Positions 1 through 9,865 are shown, counted from the stretch's first letter. The stretch is DNA of 64,000 nt from Poriferisodalis sp022821985 (GCF_965219595.1 NZ_OZ244781.1:434001-498000), one strand, 5' to 3'. Numbers and translations: made by a program. The notes: a model not told the origin generated them from the letters alone.

Positions 1-2
1 GC

Positions 3-491
3 GTCGCTGCGGAAGTGATGGGAACACGGCGTCTGTATGACTGGGTCGATCGCAACCCAGCGGTACATCTCACCAACGGTTCGCTGAGTCACGGCATCGA
101 AGGCATCGCGCAGATTCGCAACTTCGTCGCGCTGCAGTCGACCGTGCAGATGGCACTCGACGGATCAGCCAACTCCGAGATGATCGGGGGCCGCTACATC
201 TCTGGACCCGGCGGTGCACCCGACTTCGCATTCGGCGCCTGCGTGGCGACGGGCGGCCGGGCCATCGTGGCGATGCCGTCAACCGCCGCCGGCGGACGCA
301 TCTCGCGCATCGTCGCCAAGCTTGAGCCGGGCGCTCCCACGACGCTGCCGGCCTACACCGCAGACATCGTGGCGACCGAGTTCGGTGCCGTGGAACTGCG
401 AGGCCGCTCGCTCGGGGAGCGAGCCGAGCTGCTCATCTCGATCGCCCATCCCGACTTCCGCGACGAGCTCAGCGACACCCAGCGCGGTTAA
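3..491 (+). CDS. Acetyl-CoA hydrolase / 4-hydroxybutyrate CoA-transferase family, C-terminal part (cut by window edge)
   Basis: The reading frame is already open at the left edge, so this is the last ~162 residues of a longer protein (family members are ~430-550 residues). The visible part matches the C-terminal domain of acetyl-CoA hydrolases/transferases: a GGRAIVAMPSTA block, then TEFGAVELRG and the closing IAHPDFRDEL. These enzymes move CoA between acyl-CoAs and short carboxylates in the cytoplasm. The GTG at position 15 is internal to the domain and is not a believable start. The stop overlaps the stop of the convergent SDR gene by four bases. The substrate cannot be told from this fragment. 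Confidence 0.85.
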   Translation, partial: VAAEVMGTRRLYDWVDRNPAVHLTNGSLSHGIEGIAQIRNFVALQSTVQMALDGSANSEMIGGRYISGPGGAPDFAFGACVATGGRAIVAMPSTAAGGRISRIVAKLEPGAPTTLPAYTADIVATEFGAVELRGRSLGERAELLISIAHPDFRDELSDTQRG

Positions 492-1375
492 AGGCGGCGG
501 ACAGTGGCGGCCTTGCCGGTGGTGCCGTAGGCCATGCCGGACATGCGGTGGATGTTGCGGGTGTTGTGCATCCTGCCGTGGACGCGAGGCCCGGCCGCCA
601 GTATCGCCCCGTCCACCACCAGCTCTTGGCCGCTCACGAACTTGCTGTCGTCGCTCGCCAGGAAGAGCGCCATGCCGGCGATGTCGGTGCCCTCGCCACG
701 GTCGGGCCACGGCTGCAGTTCCGACATGATCTCCTCGGCCTGTTCCTCGTTGCCGCTGTGCATCAATGGAGTGAAGATGAGGCCCGGGCAGATGGCGTTC
801 ACGCGAATGCGGTGCGGCGCCAGCTCCAGCGCCGTGGTCTTGGCCAGGCTGATGACCGCAGCCTTCGCCGCCGAGTACGCCTGCGGGCCGGCGCCCCCGC
901 CCATTCCAGCAATCGACCCGGTGTTGATGATCGAGCCGCCGGTGCCCTGAGGGATCATGACCCGGGCAGCGTGCTTCGTGCCCAACATCACCGAGCGCAC
1001 CAAGATCGCGAATGTCTCGTCCCAGGCGTCGACTTCCAGCTCCGTGATAGGTCCGAACGCTCCGCCGATGCCGGCATTGTTGAACACCACGTCCAGCCGG
1101 CCGAACGCCTCGACCGCCAGATCGGTCATCGCCGCCACGTCGTCCTCCACCGCCACGTCGGTGCGGGTGAAGCGAGCGCGATCGCCGAGGCCAGCGCCGG
1201 TCAGCTCTTCCATGAATGCATGCCCAGCGTCGGCGTTGAGGTCACCGATCACCACCGAGGCGCCCTCGGCCAGGAATCGCTCCACCGTCGACCGTCCCAT
1301 GCCGCTGGCCCCGCCGGTGATGACCGCGGCCTTGCCGGCCAGCCGTCCCCCGGAGTCACCGCTGCCCTCGCTCAT
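488..1375 (-). CDS. SDR-family NAD(P)-dependent oxidoreductase
   Basis: Classical short-chain dehydrogenase of 295 residues. Visible are the cofactor motif TGGASGMG (residues 20-27), NNAG (99-102), the catalytic Ser154 and the YSAAK box with Tyr167 and Lys171, then PGLIFTPL after strand six. It should oxidise or reduce an alcohol/ketone, probably an acyl-CoA or sterol-like metabolite, but the substrate is not predictable. The C-terminal ~45 residues after VVDGAILA extend beyond the usual SDR end and are basic. It is divergent from the amidohydrolase gene beginning at 1541, with a 165-base spacer that must hold both promoters. Confidence 0.93.
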   Translation of the reverse strand: MSEGSGDSGGRLAGKAAVITGGASGMGRSTVERFLAEGASVVIGDLNADAGHAFMEELTGAGLGDRARFTRTDVAVEDDVAAMTDLAVEAFGRLDVVFNNAGIGGAFGPITELEVDAWDETFAILVRSVMLGTKHAARVMIPQGTGGSIINTGSIAGMGGGAGPQAYSAAKAAVISLAKTTALELAPHRIRVNAICPGLIFTPLMHSGNEEQAEEIMSELQPWPDRGEGTDIAGMALFLASDDSKFVSGQELVVDGAILAAGPRVHGRMHNTRNIHRMSGMAYGTTGKAATVRRL

Positions 1376-1540
1376 CGTGCTGTCCTCCCCTGCTGTCGAA
1401 TAGGACGCCGCGATTGTCGCCTATATGGCGCCGCCGTGCCCCGGCTTGCACAGATGCCAGAGCTTCGGAGGCGCACCGATCCGCGCCGTGCGAGAATACG
1501 GGCCGGGATTCGGGGGAACCCGCGGACATCGGGGAAAGAC

Positions 1541-2755
1541 ATGACGACGACCGTTCAACGACAGCTCACCGCCGAGGGCGGGCAGCGCCACATGCACGAA
1601 GTGCACAAGATCGCGCATGCCGGCGCCGTGGACGCCGACGGCCACATTCTCGAGCCGCCCGACCTGTGGGAGGAGTACCTCGAGGATCGCTACAAGGACC
1701 GGGCGCTGCGCATCGAGATCGAGCCCGAGCGCGGCCTCGAAGTGCTCATGATCGACAACCAGCGGAGCAAGCTGGCCCGTCCCGGCATGGTCTCGACGCT
1801 CGGCGCCATGGGCGCACCCGACCTGCCCGACATCATGTTCAACCCGGATCGCACCTACGTGGGCGAGATCCCCTACGGGGCGATGGACCCTCACCAGCGG
1901 ATCGAGCTGCTCGATGCCGAAGGCCTCGACATCGCGGTGTTGCTGCCGACCATGGGGCTGCTGTGGGAGGCCGAACTCGAAGACGCCGAGCTGAGCCAGG
2001 CCTACACGCGGGCCTACAACCGCTGGATCTGCGAGTTCTGCCGAGATCACTCTGACCGGCTCATTCCCGTCGCACACATCTCCATGATCGACCCGGTTGC
2101 CGCGGCAGCCGAGCTGCGGCGCTCGGTGGCTGATGGCGCGCGCGGCTGCTTCGTGGCGCCGTTCACCCATTCGACGCGTCCGCTGGGCCACGCAGACCAC
2201 GACCCGGTGTTCGAAGCAGCGCAGGACTTGGGCGTGCCATTCGCCATTCACCCCACGTTCGAACCGCAGTGGACCAAGGGCACCCGAATGGGCACGTGGG
2301 AGCACGTGCGCGAACTGCGCCTCACGGCTTCGATGACCGCATCGGATGGGGTGCGCCACCAGTTCGTGTCGCTGTTCGACTACGGCGTCTTCGAGCGCTT
2401 TCCGGAGCTGAAGGTGCTGGTGCTCGAGTCGGGCGGCGGTTGGCTCGGCTACTGCTTGGACCGCATCGATGCAGTGTTCGGACACACCTACACCGGCACC
2501 CGCGTGCCGCTGCAGATGAAGCCCAGCGAGTACTTCATGCGGCAGGTGTGGATCTCCTGCGACCCCGACGAGCGCTCGATCCCCGCGCTGGCCGAGCGTT
2601 ACGGGCACGACCGGTTCATGTGGGCCAGCGACTTCCCCCACGCCGACCACACGCCGGAATACGTGCTCGACCTCGACGAGCTCGTCGACATGTTCCCCGC
2701 GGAGTGGCAGCGTGCCTTCGTCGGCGACAACGCCCGCGCCGTCTTCGACCTCTAG
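1541..2755 (+). CDS. Amidohydrolase family 2 (TIM-barrel metal-dependent hydrolase)
   Basis: 404 residues of the PF04909 type, as in ACMSD and gamma-resorcylate decarboxylase. The N-terminal metal motif DADGH lies at residues 31-35, the barrel histidine in AIHPTF, and the C-terminal metal Asp in WASDFPHAD. These enzymes hydrolyse or decarboxylate aromatic and related acids using one metal ion. The frame stays open upstream, but the start is set by ATG 1541 with GGGGAAAG just upstream; the upstream frame is the antisense of the SDR gene. A second paralogue lies at 24373. The true substrate is unknown. Confidence 0.9.
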   Translation: MTTTVQRQLTAEGGQRHMHEVHKIAHAGAVDADGHILEPPDLWEEYLEDRYKDRALRIEIEPERGLEVLMIDNQRSKLARPGMVSTLGAMGAPDLPDIMFNPDRTYVGEIPYGAMDPHQRIELLDAEGLDIAVLLPTMGLLWEAELEDAELSQAYTRAYNRWICEFCRDHSDRLIPVAHISMIDPVAAAAELRRSVADGARGCFVAPFTHSTRPLGHADHDPVFEAAQDLGVPFAIHPTFEPQWTKGTRMGTWEHVRELRLTASMTASDGVRHQFVSLFDYGVFERFPELKVLVLESGGGWLGYCLDRIDAVFGHTYTGTRVPLQMKPSEYFMRQVWISCDPDERSIPALAERYGHDRFMWASDFPHADHTPEYVLDLDELVDMFPAEWQRAFVGDNARAVFDL

Positions 2756-2802
2756 ACGCCGGGCCGCTCCAGGCCCCATGGCCGAGGCTGCGGTTCAGCA
2801 GT

Positions 2803-4230
2803 TCATGATGGGCGGGAGTTTCCCAGCGCGGCCAGCGCTCGGGTCGCAGCGTTCAGGCCGCAGAGGCCGTGTGCTCCCGCTCCTGGCGGCGTCGACGCTG
2901 AGCACAGGTAGGTGCCCGGAATACCGGTGAAGTAGGGATCCCGGGCGAGTCGGGGCCTGAACAGGAGCTGGAGGGGCGACGACGCGCCGCTCAGGATGTC
3001 GCCGCCGATGAAGTTCGGGTTGTAGACGGACATCTGGGTGGTGGAGCGCACCGCCGTGCCTACCACTCGCTCGGAGAATCCGGGAGCGAAACGCTCGATC
3101 TGGGCGATGATCGACTCGGTGGCGTCGCCGGTGTAGCCGTGCGGGACATGGGCGTAGGCCCACAGTGGGTGAACATTGCCGACCGAGCGGAAAGGATCGG
3201 CGAGATGCTGCTGGCCGACAAGGACGAACGGCAGCTCAGGCATCTGACCGCGATGGACTGCCAGTTCGTTGGCGAACACCTCGCGTGCATCCCCGCCAAG
3301 ATGCACCGTTCCGGCGTCACCGGCAGCAGGTGCTCGCCACGGCACGTCGCCCTCGATGGCGAAGTCGACCTTGAACGCTCCGGGTCCGTGACGGAACCGG
3401 CGGTAGGCACGGGCGACCCGGGGCGGCAACCGGTCGCCCAGGATGTCGGCCGCGATCGACGGTGAGACGTCGAGCAGCAGCAGGTCGGTCGGCGGCAGTT
3501 CGGCTGCGGACCGAACGCGAATTCCGGTCTCGGTCCGGCCACCGTGTGCCGTCAAGTCGGCAACGAGCGCGTCCGCGATCGCCTGCGAACCGCCTTCGGC
3601 TACGACCCAGCCGTACTGGTGTCCCGCTGCCAGGATCATGAGGCCCACCGCGCTGGTCATGGGGCGGTCCAGGCGCCAGAACGCATGGGCAGCGACGCCT
3701 GCCCACAGAGCCCGAGCGGGCTCGTCGCGCCACAGGCGGCCTAAGACGGTGGCGGGGGTCATGGCGGCCGCGCCGAACCGCGCCGTCAGCACCGGGTGAC
3801 GGGGCAGCCGCAGCAGCGGCTGAGTGATGTCTTCGAACAAGCTGTCGAGATCGGCCGTCAGCGCCCCGAACAGCCGGCGCCAGCGCGCTCCGTCGTCGCC
3901 GAGCCCGTCAGCCGTGTCGTCAATGGATTGGTACAGGACGCTGGCAGAACCGTCGTCGAGGGGATGCGCGCAATCAACGATCGGCGAGCGCCACCGCAGG
4001 CCGAGCCGTTCGAGGTCGAGCGAGCGCAGGAACGGCGACGCCGCGGCCACCGGGTGCACGGCAGAGCACTGGTCGTGAATCAGGCCCGGCACGATGGCCT
4101 CGGCGCTGCGCGTGCCTCCCCCGATGGTGTCCGCCGCCTCCAGCACCGTCACGTCCACGCCTGCTTGCGCCAGGTGGACCGCAGCGGCCAATCCATTCGG
4201 CCCGCTGCCGACGACAATCGCCGTCGTCAC
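2803..4230 (-). CDS. Phytoene desaturase-like FAD-dependent oxidoreductase
   Basis: 475 residues with the N-terminal dinucleotide-binding motif GSGPNGLAAA (residues 8-17) and a second conserved block at the C-terminus (SASTPPGAGAHGLCG) typical of the phytoene dehydrogenase/PYROXD2 branch of amine-oxidase-like flavoproteins. It binds FAD and probably desaturates or isomerises a hydrophobic substrate. It is the last gene of a minus-strand run and starts four bases after the stop of the DUF3556 membrane protein, so the two are likely co-transcribed and might act on the same lipid. No carotenoid synthase gene is nearby, so a carotenoid role is not supported. Confidence 0.85.
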   Translation of the reverse strand: MTTAIVVGSGPNGLAAAVHLAQAGVDVTVLEAADTIGGGTRSAEAIVPGLIHDQCSAVHPVAAASPFLRSLDLERLGLRWRSPIVDCAHPLDDGSASVLYQSIDDTADGLGDDGARWRRLFGALTADLDSLFEDITQPLLRLPRHPVLTARFGAAAMTPATVLGRLWRDEPARALWAGVAAHAFWRLDRPMTSAVGLMILAAGHQYGWVVAEGGSQAIADALVADLTAHGGRTETGIRVRSAAELPPTDLLLLDVSPSIAADILGDRLPPRVARAYRRFRHGPGAFKVDFAIEGDVPWRAPAAGDAGTVHLGGDAREVFANELAVHRGQMPELPFVLVGQQHLADPFRSVGNVHPLWAYAHVPHGYTGDATESIIAQIERFAPGFSERVVGTAVRSTTQMSVYNPNFIGGDILSGASSPLQLLFRPRLARDPYFTGIPGTYLCSASTPPGAGAHGLCGLNAATRALAALGNSRPS

Positions 4231-4234
4231 CGCA

Positions 4235-6109
4235 TTAGCCGGTGTCAGCTTCGGGCATCACGACGCCGTCGGCCGTCTGGCGGGGGATCAGCCAGTTTCC
4301 GTCGTGATCGATGGACGGCACCTTGCGTGCATTGCCGGGATGGGGCACGCCCTGGGGCTCGTAGCCCTCCTTCCGCCACGTCACCGTGTGCGGAATCGGA
4401 CCGTCAGGCAGCCACGGCTGGGAGTTGTAGGCGTCGTCGTGGCGATACCAGCCCTTCTCGACAGTCCCCAATGCTGCGTCGATCACCCGGTACTGCACGC
4501 GGTTGGTGTATGCCGGCCGCGATTCGGTGAACACTGCAATCACATCGCCGGGCTCGTACTGGCACCGCTCCTGCCACGCCGCGATCAGCCGCTCGTCGAG
4601 GCAGTGCCCGTCGCCGAAGTTCCACCCCGTCAGCACGTTGCTCAAGAACTCGCCTTCGCGCTGAATGCGCTTGTCGAGATCGTCGACGTGGCACATCAGG
4701 CCCGAGATGTGCATGCGGCCCATCGGGTGCATCATGCGGAACGCCACCGCCTTCTGAATGAAGATCTCCGAGATCTCAGGGCCGAACAGCGGCTCGAGCT
4801 GGTCGATCTGGTTGTCGGCGGACTTCACGATCTTGTCGTTGATCCGGTCTTCCATCTCTTTGTTGCGAAGCGAGAACGTCGCCGCCGCCCAGTTGCCGGC
4901 GTACTGCTTCATGCCCACCAAGAAGCTCACGTACTGCGGGCGGAAGGCTCCGAGCACGATGGGCGACAGCGCCGCAACCAGCACCACGACCAGCAGCACC
5001 GGCTCCATGTCCCACACCGCGTAGCCGTTTCCGGCGTGGAAGTTCGAGAACAGGAACGCTGAGCAGAAGATGAAGAACACGTTCCACTCGAGCGGAACCG
5101 CCAGCGGGAACGTCGAGATGATGAACGTGTGCAGCATCCAGATGGACACGATGGCAATCCACGTCGCCCATCCCCACGGAGAGAACAGCAGCACCAACGG
5201 CATGATGAGCTCGCAGGTGGTGCCGCCGATATGGGCCAGCAGGTGCGTCGTTCGAGCCGGCCGGATGTCGCGGGGATAGTCCTTGACTGTCGCCTTGCGG
5301 AAGCGGTCCCACACCACCCACGGCGTGTTCTGCACCATGATCGACACCGTCGAAGAGAACCCGTGCTGCAGCTTCGAGAAGCCGGCGCCCATCCAGATGA
5401 TGACGATGAAGACCTTGGCGGCGATGATCATGTCGACGAAGTTGCTGAACAGCGAGAAGCACAGCAGCGTGGGCACGTACTGCTCGGCCCGTGACGACAG
5501 GAAGATGATCTTGTCGCGCATGGCCATCAGCAAGATCAAGCCGCAGTAGATCAGCGTCGCCCACTGCGGCAGGATGCCGGTGCGGCCGTCGGGCAGCCCG
5601 TCCACCTGCTCCGGCGACAGCACCAGCAGCAGGATCAGGCTGGCCAGGATCAGCTTGTACAGCCCGGTGTCCCAGGGCGTGCGGCGATTGCCCTTGGTGA
5701 ACGGCACATGGTTGGGGTACGGCGGCACACGCAGGGTGTCGTTCTGCCACCAGTAGAGGATTCCCCCGATGGGCGGGTCGAAGTGGAACGCCAGCGGGCC
5801 GCAGGTGGCCGCCAGACCCGTGATCTCGAGCAGGATCGTCCAGATCATCAGCTTCTGGTAGAGGATCGGCTCGTCCCACCAGCCGCCGATGTCGTTGAAC
5901 TCGAGTCCGGCAGTGAACGCTCCGGCCACGATCAGCCCGAACAGCGCGTACAGGAAGATCTTCCACGCGTAGAACGTGCCGGTCTGCTTGGGCGTCCCGA
6001 AGCCGTGCTCGACCCAGTGCAACTGCAGCAACTTCATCCGTTCGAAGAACGGAATCTTCGCAAACTCGTCGAGATCGACATCGGGCAGCTCAGCTGTGCG
6101 ATACCCCAT
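4235..6109 (-). CDS. DUF3556 family multi-pass membrane protein
   Basis: 624 residues from ATG 6109, which is preceded by AAAGAGGT; an upstream extension in the same frame overlaps the ABC ATPase gene and is rejected. After ~45 soluble residues there are about nine or ten hydrophobic segments, then a ~200-residue soluble tail. It resembles the DUF3556 transmembrane proteins known from mycobacteria and relatives, whose function is not established. The gene sits five bases after the LivF-type ATPase and just before an FAD desaturase-like gene. The family name is from memory of its sequence character; the function remains open. Confidence 0.8.
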   Translation of the reverse strand: MGYRTAELPDVDLDEFAKIPFFERMKLLQLHWVEHGFGTPKQTGTFYAWKIFLYALFGLIVAGAFTAGLEFNDIGGWWDEPILYQKLMIWTILLEITGLAATCGPLAFHFDPPIGGILYWWQNDTLRVPPYPNHVPFTKGNRRTPWDTGLYKLILASLILLLVLSPEQVDGLPDGRTGILPQWATLIYCGLILLMAMRDKIIFLSSRAEQYVPTLLCFSLFSNFVDMIIAAKVFIVIIWMGAGFSKLQHGFSSTVSIMVQNTPWVVWDRFRKATVKDYPRDIRPARTTHLLAHIGGTTCELIMPLVLLFSPWGWATWIAIVSIWMLHTFIISTFPLAVPLEWNVFFIFCSAFLFSNFHAGNGYAVWDMEPVLLVVVLVAALSPIVLGAFRPQYVSFLVGMKQYAGNWAAATFSLRNKEMEDRINDKIVKSADNQIDQLEPLFGPEISEIFIQKAVAFRMMHPMGRMHISGLMCHVDDLDKRIQREGEFLSNVLTGWNFGDGHCLDERLIAAWQERCQYEPGDVIAVFTESRPAYTNRVQYRVIDAALGTVEKGWYRHDDAYNSQPWLPDGPIPHTVTWRKEGYEPQGVPHPGNARKVPSIDHDGNWLIPRQTADGVVMPEADTG

Positions 6110-6114
6110 GGTGA

Positions 6115-7005
6115 TTACCTCTTTCGGCGGACCATCGCCGCGTGTCGTCGTCGTCGTTCGCGTTCGAAATAGAAGTCGTCTTCGGCGGCGGTGCGGGTCG
6201 AGGCGAGCTTGCCGGACAGCCGTGTCAGCTCGCGCTCGCGCACCCGCAGGCGCCTCCAAGCCTTCCTCTTGTTCTTGCGCCGCAAACGCTCGATGTGGTC
6301 TTCCTCGGTCTCAGACGTGCCGGTCAGGTACGTCTCTTCGATTTCGTCGAGACGGTTGAGGGCTTCGACAGCCGGCAGTTCCAGCAGGATCTGGCCGCGG
6401 GCCATCAGGTACATCCGATCTGACACCGCCAGCGCCTTGCGGGCGTGCTGCTCGACGATCAAGGCGCCGGTGCCCGTGGTGTCGGCCACCTTGCGGACCG
6501 CTCCCAGCAGCCGATCGACGATGATCGGCGCCAGCCCGAGCGACAGCTCGTCGGCCAGCAGAATCGACGGTTGACGGCTGAGCGCTCGTGCCAGCGCAAG
6601 CATCTGCTGCTCGCCGCCCGAGAGCATGCCGCCGCGCACCCCCAGCCGAGGCTCGAGCTCGGGGAACAGTTCCAGCGCTGCTTCCACCGAACCGCCGCCC
6701 ACTCGCAGATTGTCCCGAGCCGACAGCTTGGTGAACACCAGGCGCTCCTCGGTCACCAGCCCGATTCCCCCTCGCCGGATGCGCTGGTACATGGGCGTGA
6801 AGGTCGGCGTGTTGCCGAACATCACGATTCCGTCGACGGGCGTCAGCTCACCGGCGATGGTCAGCAGCGTGGTGGTCTTTCCGGCGCCATTGGGCCCGAG
6901 CAGGCAGACCACCTCGCCCTGGTGGACCTTCAGGTTCACACCTTGGACGACGGCCCGGTTGAGGTACCCGCACTTGAGACTTCGCGTTTGCAGCAGCGGC
7001 CTCAT
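6115..7005 (-). CDS. ABC transporter ATP-binding protein, LivF type, with basic C-terminal extension
   Basis: Walker A GPNGAGKT (residues 37-44), signature LSGGEQQ (128-134), Walker B ILLADE (148-153) and the H-loop VEQH identify an ABC ATPase of the branched-chain amino acid (LivF) type. It would pair with the LivG domain fused into the upstream permease. LivF proteins are usually ~235-250 residues; this one carries ~60 extra C-terminal residues, highly charged and rich in Arg/Lys/Glu, probably helical and possibly a protein or membrane contact. Its start overlaps the stop of the upstream gene by four bases, indicating translational coupling. Confidence 0.92.
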   Translation of the reverse strand: MRPLLQTRSLKCGYLNRAVVQGVNLKVHQGEVVCLLGPNGAGKTTTLLTIAGELTPVDGIVMFGNTPTFTPMYQRIRRGGIGLVTEERLVFTKLSARDNLRVGGGSVEAALELFPELEPRLGVRGGMLSGGEQQMLALARALSRQPSILLADELSLGLAPIIVDRLLGAVRKVADTTGTGALIVEQHARKALAVSDRMYLMARGQILLELPAVEALNRLDEIEETYLTGTSETEEDHIERLRRKNKRKAWRRLRVRERELTRLSGKLASTRTAAEDDFYFERERRRRHAAMVRRKR

Positions 7006-9758
7006 GCGCCACCTCCCGCAACTTGCGTCGTGCGGGGCTCGGGTTTGCTGTCGTGCTCGTCGGCCTCGGACCCCAGATATGCGGCCACAACGGCTGGGTC
7101 AAGACGGATTTCCTCAGGGCTCCCGACTGCGATCTTGTTGCCGAAGTCCAGCACCACCACGTCGTCGCACACCTCGTTGACAAAGTTCATATCGTGCTCG
7201 ACCACCAGCACTGCCATGCCCCAGTCCTGGGCCAGGCGGCGGACCACCTCGGCCAGCTCTTCGCTTTCGGCGGTGCTGAGACCAGCGGCTGGCTCGTCGA
7301 GCAACAGCACGCTCGGGTGCATCGCAACCGCCCGGGCAATCGCCAGCAGCCGGTGCTTTCCGTAGGAGAGATCCTTCACGTCGCGGTGCAGGTCGCCGTC
7401 GAGCTGGAACTCGATGATCGCCCGCACGACCTCAGGCGGGAACGGGGGGCTCCTCGGCGCTACCAGATCGCGCAGGTACGACCGCATGTCTTGAGGGTCC
7501 GCGGCAACGCTGATGTTCTCGAACACCGTCGCGTCTTCGAACAGCTCGAGCGTCTGGAACGAACGAGCAATGCCGTTGCGCGCACGTTTGGAGGGCGACA
7601 CGCGCGAGATGTCCTCGCCGTCGAGCACCACTCGACCCTCCGCGGGTGCGAAGCCGCACACGGCGTCAATCAGCGATGTCTTGCCGGCGCCGTTCGGGCC
7701 GATCAGCCCTGTGATGGTGCCCGGAGTGAGGTTGAAGCTGACATCGTTGACCGCGACGACGGCCCCGTAGCGCACGGTCATGTTCTCGATGCTCAGCACG
7801 CGAGCCGGGACCTTCGACTGTTCGCTCCCTGAGGAATTCGAGTCGGCGGCGTTCGGATCGGAAACGTCTTCCAGCTCGATGAAGTATGAGCGGCCCCACT
7901 TGCGGGCTCGCTTCACCAGCCGGAAGATCTTCACCCACTCGGCGGCGACACCGTCCTTGTACCCGAGGACCATGAGCAAGATGGCGATGCCGCTGATGAG
8001 CTGGGTCCAGCGGCCCACCCCATCCCACGTCGATTCGAGCACTTCCTGGCTGAAGGCTGCGGTCGCCATGGTGGCGCCCACGAACGCACCGAGCAGGTGA
8101 CCGACGCCGCCCACGATTGCGAGGCCCACAAACAGGATCGAGGTGAGGTTGGTGAACGACGTGTAGCTGACCGAGGTCAGCCGGAATGCCAGCACTATCC
8201 CGCCCAGCGCCGCGATAGCCGAGCTCAGCGAGAAGGCGAACAGCTTCGCCTTGGGCACGTCGATGCCGAGCGCCGTAGCGGCCCGCTCGTTGGTCCGAAT
8301 GGCGAGCAACCGCCGCCCGCTGCGCCCACGACGCACGTTCGACACCACCCACACCGCCAGCAGCGCCATCGCCAGCACGAAGAGGCCGTATCGCTCCGGG
8401 TAGCGAATGGAGCCGATGTCGAGGCCGAACAGCTCAGGGCTGCCGACCTGCGTGCCTTGCACGCCGCCGGTGTATTCGCGGTTGCGGAACAGCATCAGCT
8501 CGATGGTGGTGCCGAGTCCCAACGTGACAATTGCCAGATTGATCCCGCGGGTTCGTGCAGCCGGCAAGGCGAAGATGAATCCCAGCGGCACGGCGGCCAG
8601 CACGCCGGCGACCAGCGCCAACAGGAACGGGATGTCGAACACCGCAACGAGGCGTCCTGACACGTACGCGCCGAATCCCGCGATGGTGTACTGCGCCAGC
8701 GATAGCTGGCCCGCGTAGCCGGTCAGCAGCACGATCGACAGCAGCACAATCGAAACGCCCATGGTGACGGTCAGGGCGTCGATCCACTTGGCCTGCTTGG
8801 TGAGCATCAGGAACGCCACCGTGCCGATGCCGAAGATCGTCCAGTCCCACGACATGCGTCCGTTGCCGATCATCGGCAGCTCGCGCAAGAAGTAGTCCCG
8901 GAGCGGCAGCGACCGGCCCTTGAACACCAACACAGCCACAATCACCAGGAAGGGCAGCGACTGCCCCAATCCTTGCTGATCTACGTAGCGGCCCACGAGT
9001 GTCTGACCGATGCCCAACGCCAGGCCGGCGGCGGTAGCGATGGGGAACGACCGGAAGTCCCCGACCAGCGCCGCGGCCAAGGCCGCGAGCACCAGCGATG
9101 TCATGGCTGTGACCTGCAACGTGATGATGGGCACCACCAAGATGCCCGCAATGGCAGCGATGGCCGAGCCCAGCGCCCAGTTCTTGATGGCGATCGCATT
9201 CGGCGACAACCCGATGGCCGAGGCGGCTCGCTCGCTCTCGGATACTGCCTCGGTGGCGAGGCCGAAGTGGCTCCGTCGGTACATCGACCACAGCAGCACG
9301 GCGAACACGCATGCCACTCCGAACAGAATCAGCCGGTCGACGGTGATCGCAACCTCGCCCCACAGCGTCACCCGGTTGGTGGGCAGCCAACTGGCCACCT
9401 GGCGTGCGTTGGAGCCGTACCGGATGACCACGCCGGCCTGGATCAAGATGAGCACGCCGAGAGTCGCGATGACGCGGATCAGCGTGCTGGCGCGTCGCAG
9501 CGGCCGCATGATCACCCAGTGCGTCAGGGCGCCGAGCAGCGCTGACAGCGCGACGCCCGTCAGCGCCGAGAGCAGGAACGGCCAGTTGGCCCGGTTCTGC
9601 AGTTCCCACTGCAGGAACACACCCGCTATTGCGGTTGCGCCAAGGGAGAAGTTCAGGACGCCGGTGCCGCGGTAGACAACGATCAAGCCTTGGGAGGCCA
9701 GCGCGTACAAGGCACCGACCCCGAAACCCAGCAGAGCGAAGCGGATGACTTCGTCCAA
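7002..9758 (-). CDS. Fused LivH-LivM-LivG branched-chain-amino-acid-type ABC transporter (two permeases plus ATPase)
   Basis: A single 918-residue chain carries three normally separate subunits: a LivH-like permease (about 1-290), a LivM-like permease (about 300-620), a polar linker rich in Asp/Ser, and a LivG-like ATPase (about 650-905) with Walker A GPNGAGKT at 687-694, signature LSYGK at ~797 and Walker B LLLDEP at ~818. The TTG start at 9758 is supported by GGGAGA five bases upstream. With the separate LivF and the lipoprotein at 9866 it makes a complete importer. Substrates in this class range from branched-chain amino acids to amides, urea and aromatic acids; the sequence does not decide. 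Confidence 0.92.
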   Translation of the reverse strand: MDEVIRFALLGFGVGALYALASQGLIVVYRGTGVLNFSLGATAIAGVFLQWELQNRANWPFLLSALTGVALSALLGALTHWVIMRPLRRASTLIRVIATLGVLILIQAGVVIRYGSNARQVASWLPTNRVTLWGEVAITVDRLILFGVACVFAVLLWSMYRRSHFGLATEAVSESERAASAIGLSPNAIAIKNWALGSAIAAIAGILVVPIITLQVTAMTSLVLAALAAALVGDFRSFPIATAAGLALGIGQTLVGRYVDQQGLGQSLPFLVIVAVLVFKGRSLPLRDYFLRELPMIGNGRMSWDWTIFGIGTVAFLMLTKQAKWIDALTVTMGVSIVLLSIVLLTGYAGQLSLAQYTIAGFGAYVSGRLVAVFDIPFLLALVAGVLAAVPLGFIFALPAARTRGINLAIVTLGLGTTIELMLFRNREYTGGVQGTQVGSPELFGLDIGSIRYPERYGLFVLAMALLAVWVVSNVRRGRSGRRLLAIRTNERAATALGIDVPKAKLFAFSLSSAIAALGGIVLAFRLTSVSYTSFTNLTSILFVGLAIVGGVGHLLGAFVGATMATAAFSQEVLESTWDGVGRWTQLISGIAILLMVLGYKDGVAAEWVKIFRLVKRARKWGRSYFIELEDVSDPNAADSNSSGSEQSKVPARVLSIENMTVRYGAVVAVNDVSFNLTPGTITGLIGPNGAGKTSLIDAVCGFAPAEGRVVLDGEDISRVSPSKRARNGIARSFQTLELFEDATVFENISVAADPQDMRSYLRDLVAPRSPPFPPEVVRAIIEFQLDGDLHRDVKDLSYGKHRLLAIARAVAMHPSVLLLDEPAAGLSTAESEELAEVVRRLAQDWGMAVLVVEHDMNFVNEVCDDVVVLDFGNKIAVGSPEEIRLDPAVVAAYLGSEADEHDSKPEPRTTQVAGGGA

Positions 9759-9865
9759 TGGTTCTCCCGTCGCAGCGGCGCTAGGCCGGTTCGCGCCTGC
9801 GCCGGGGTGGCTGGTGATCGCTCACTCGGGCCACCCCGGCACGGGCGCCAGTACTCAGATGACGG

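Noticed and set aside
548..1540. Long plus-strand open frame upstream of the amidohydrolase ATG
   Set aside because: It is antisense to the SDR gene, lacks any domain, and the amidohydrolase has its own ATG and ribosome site at 1541.
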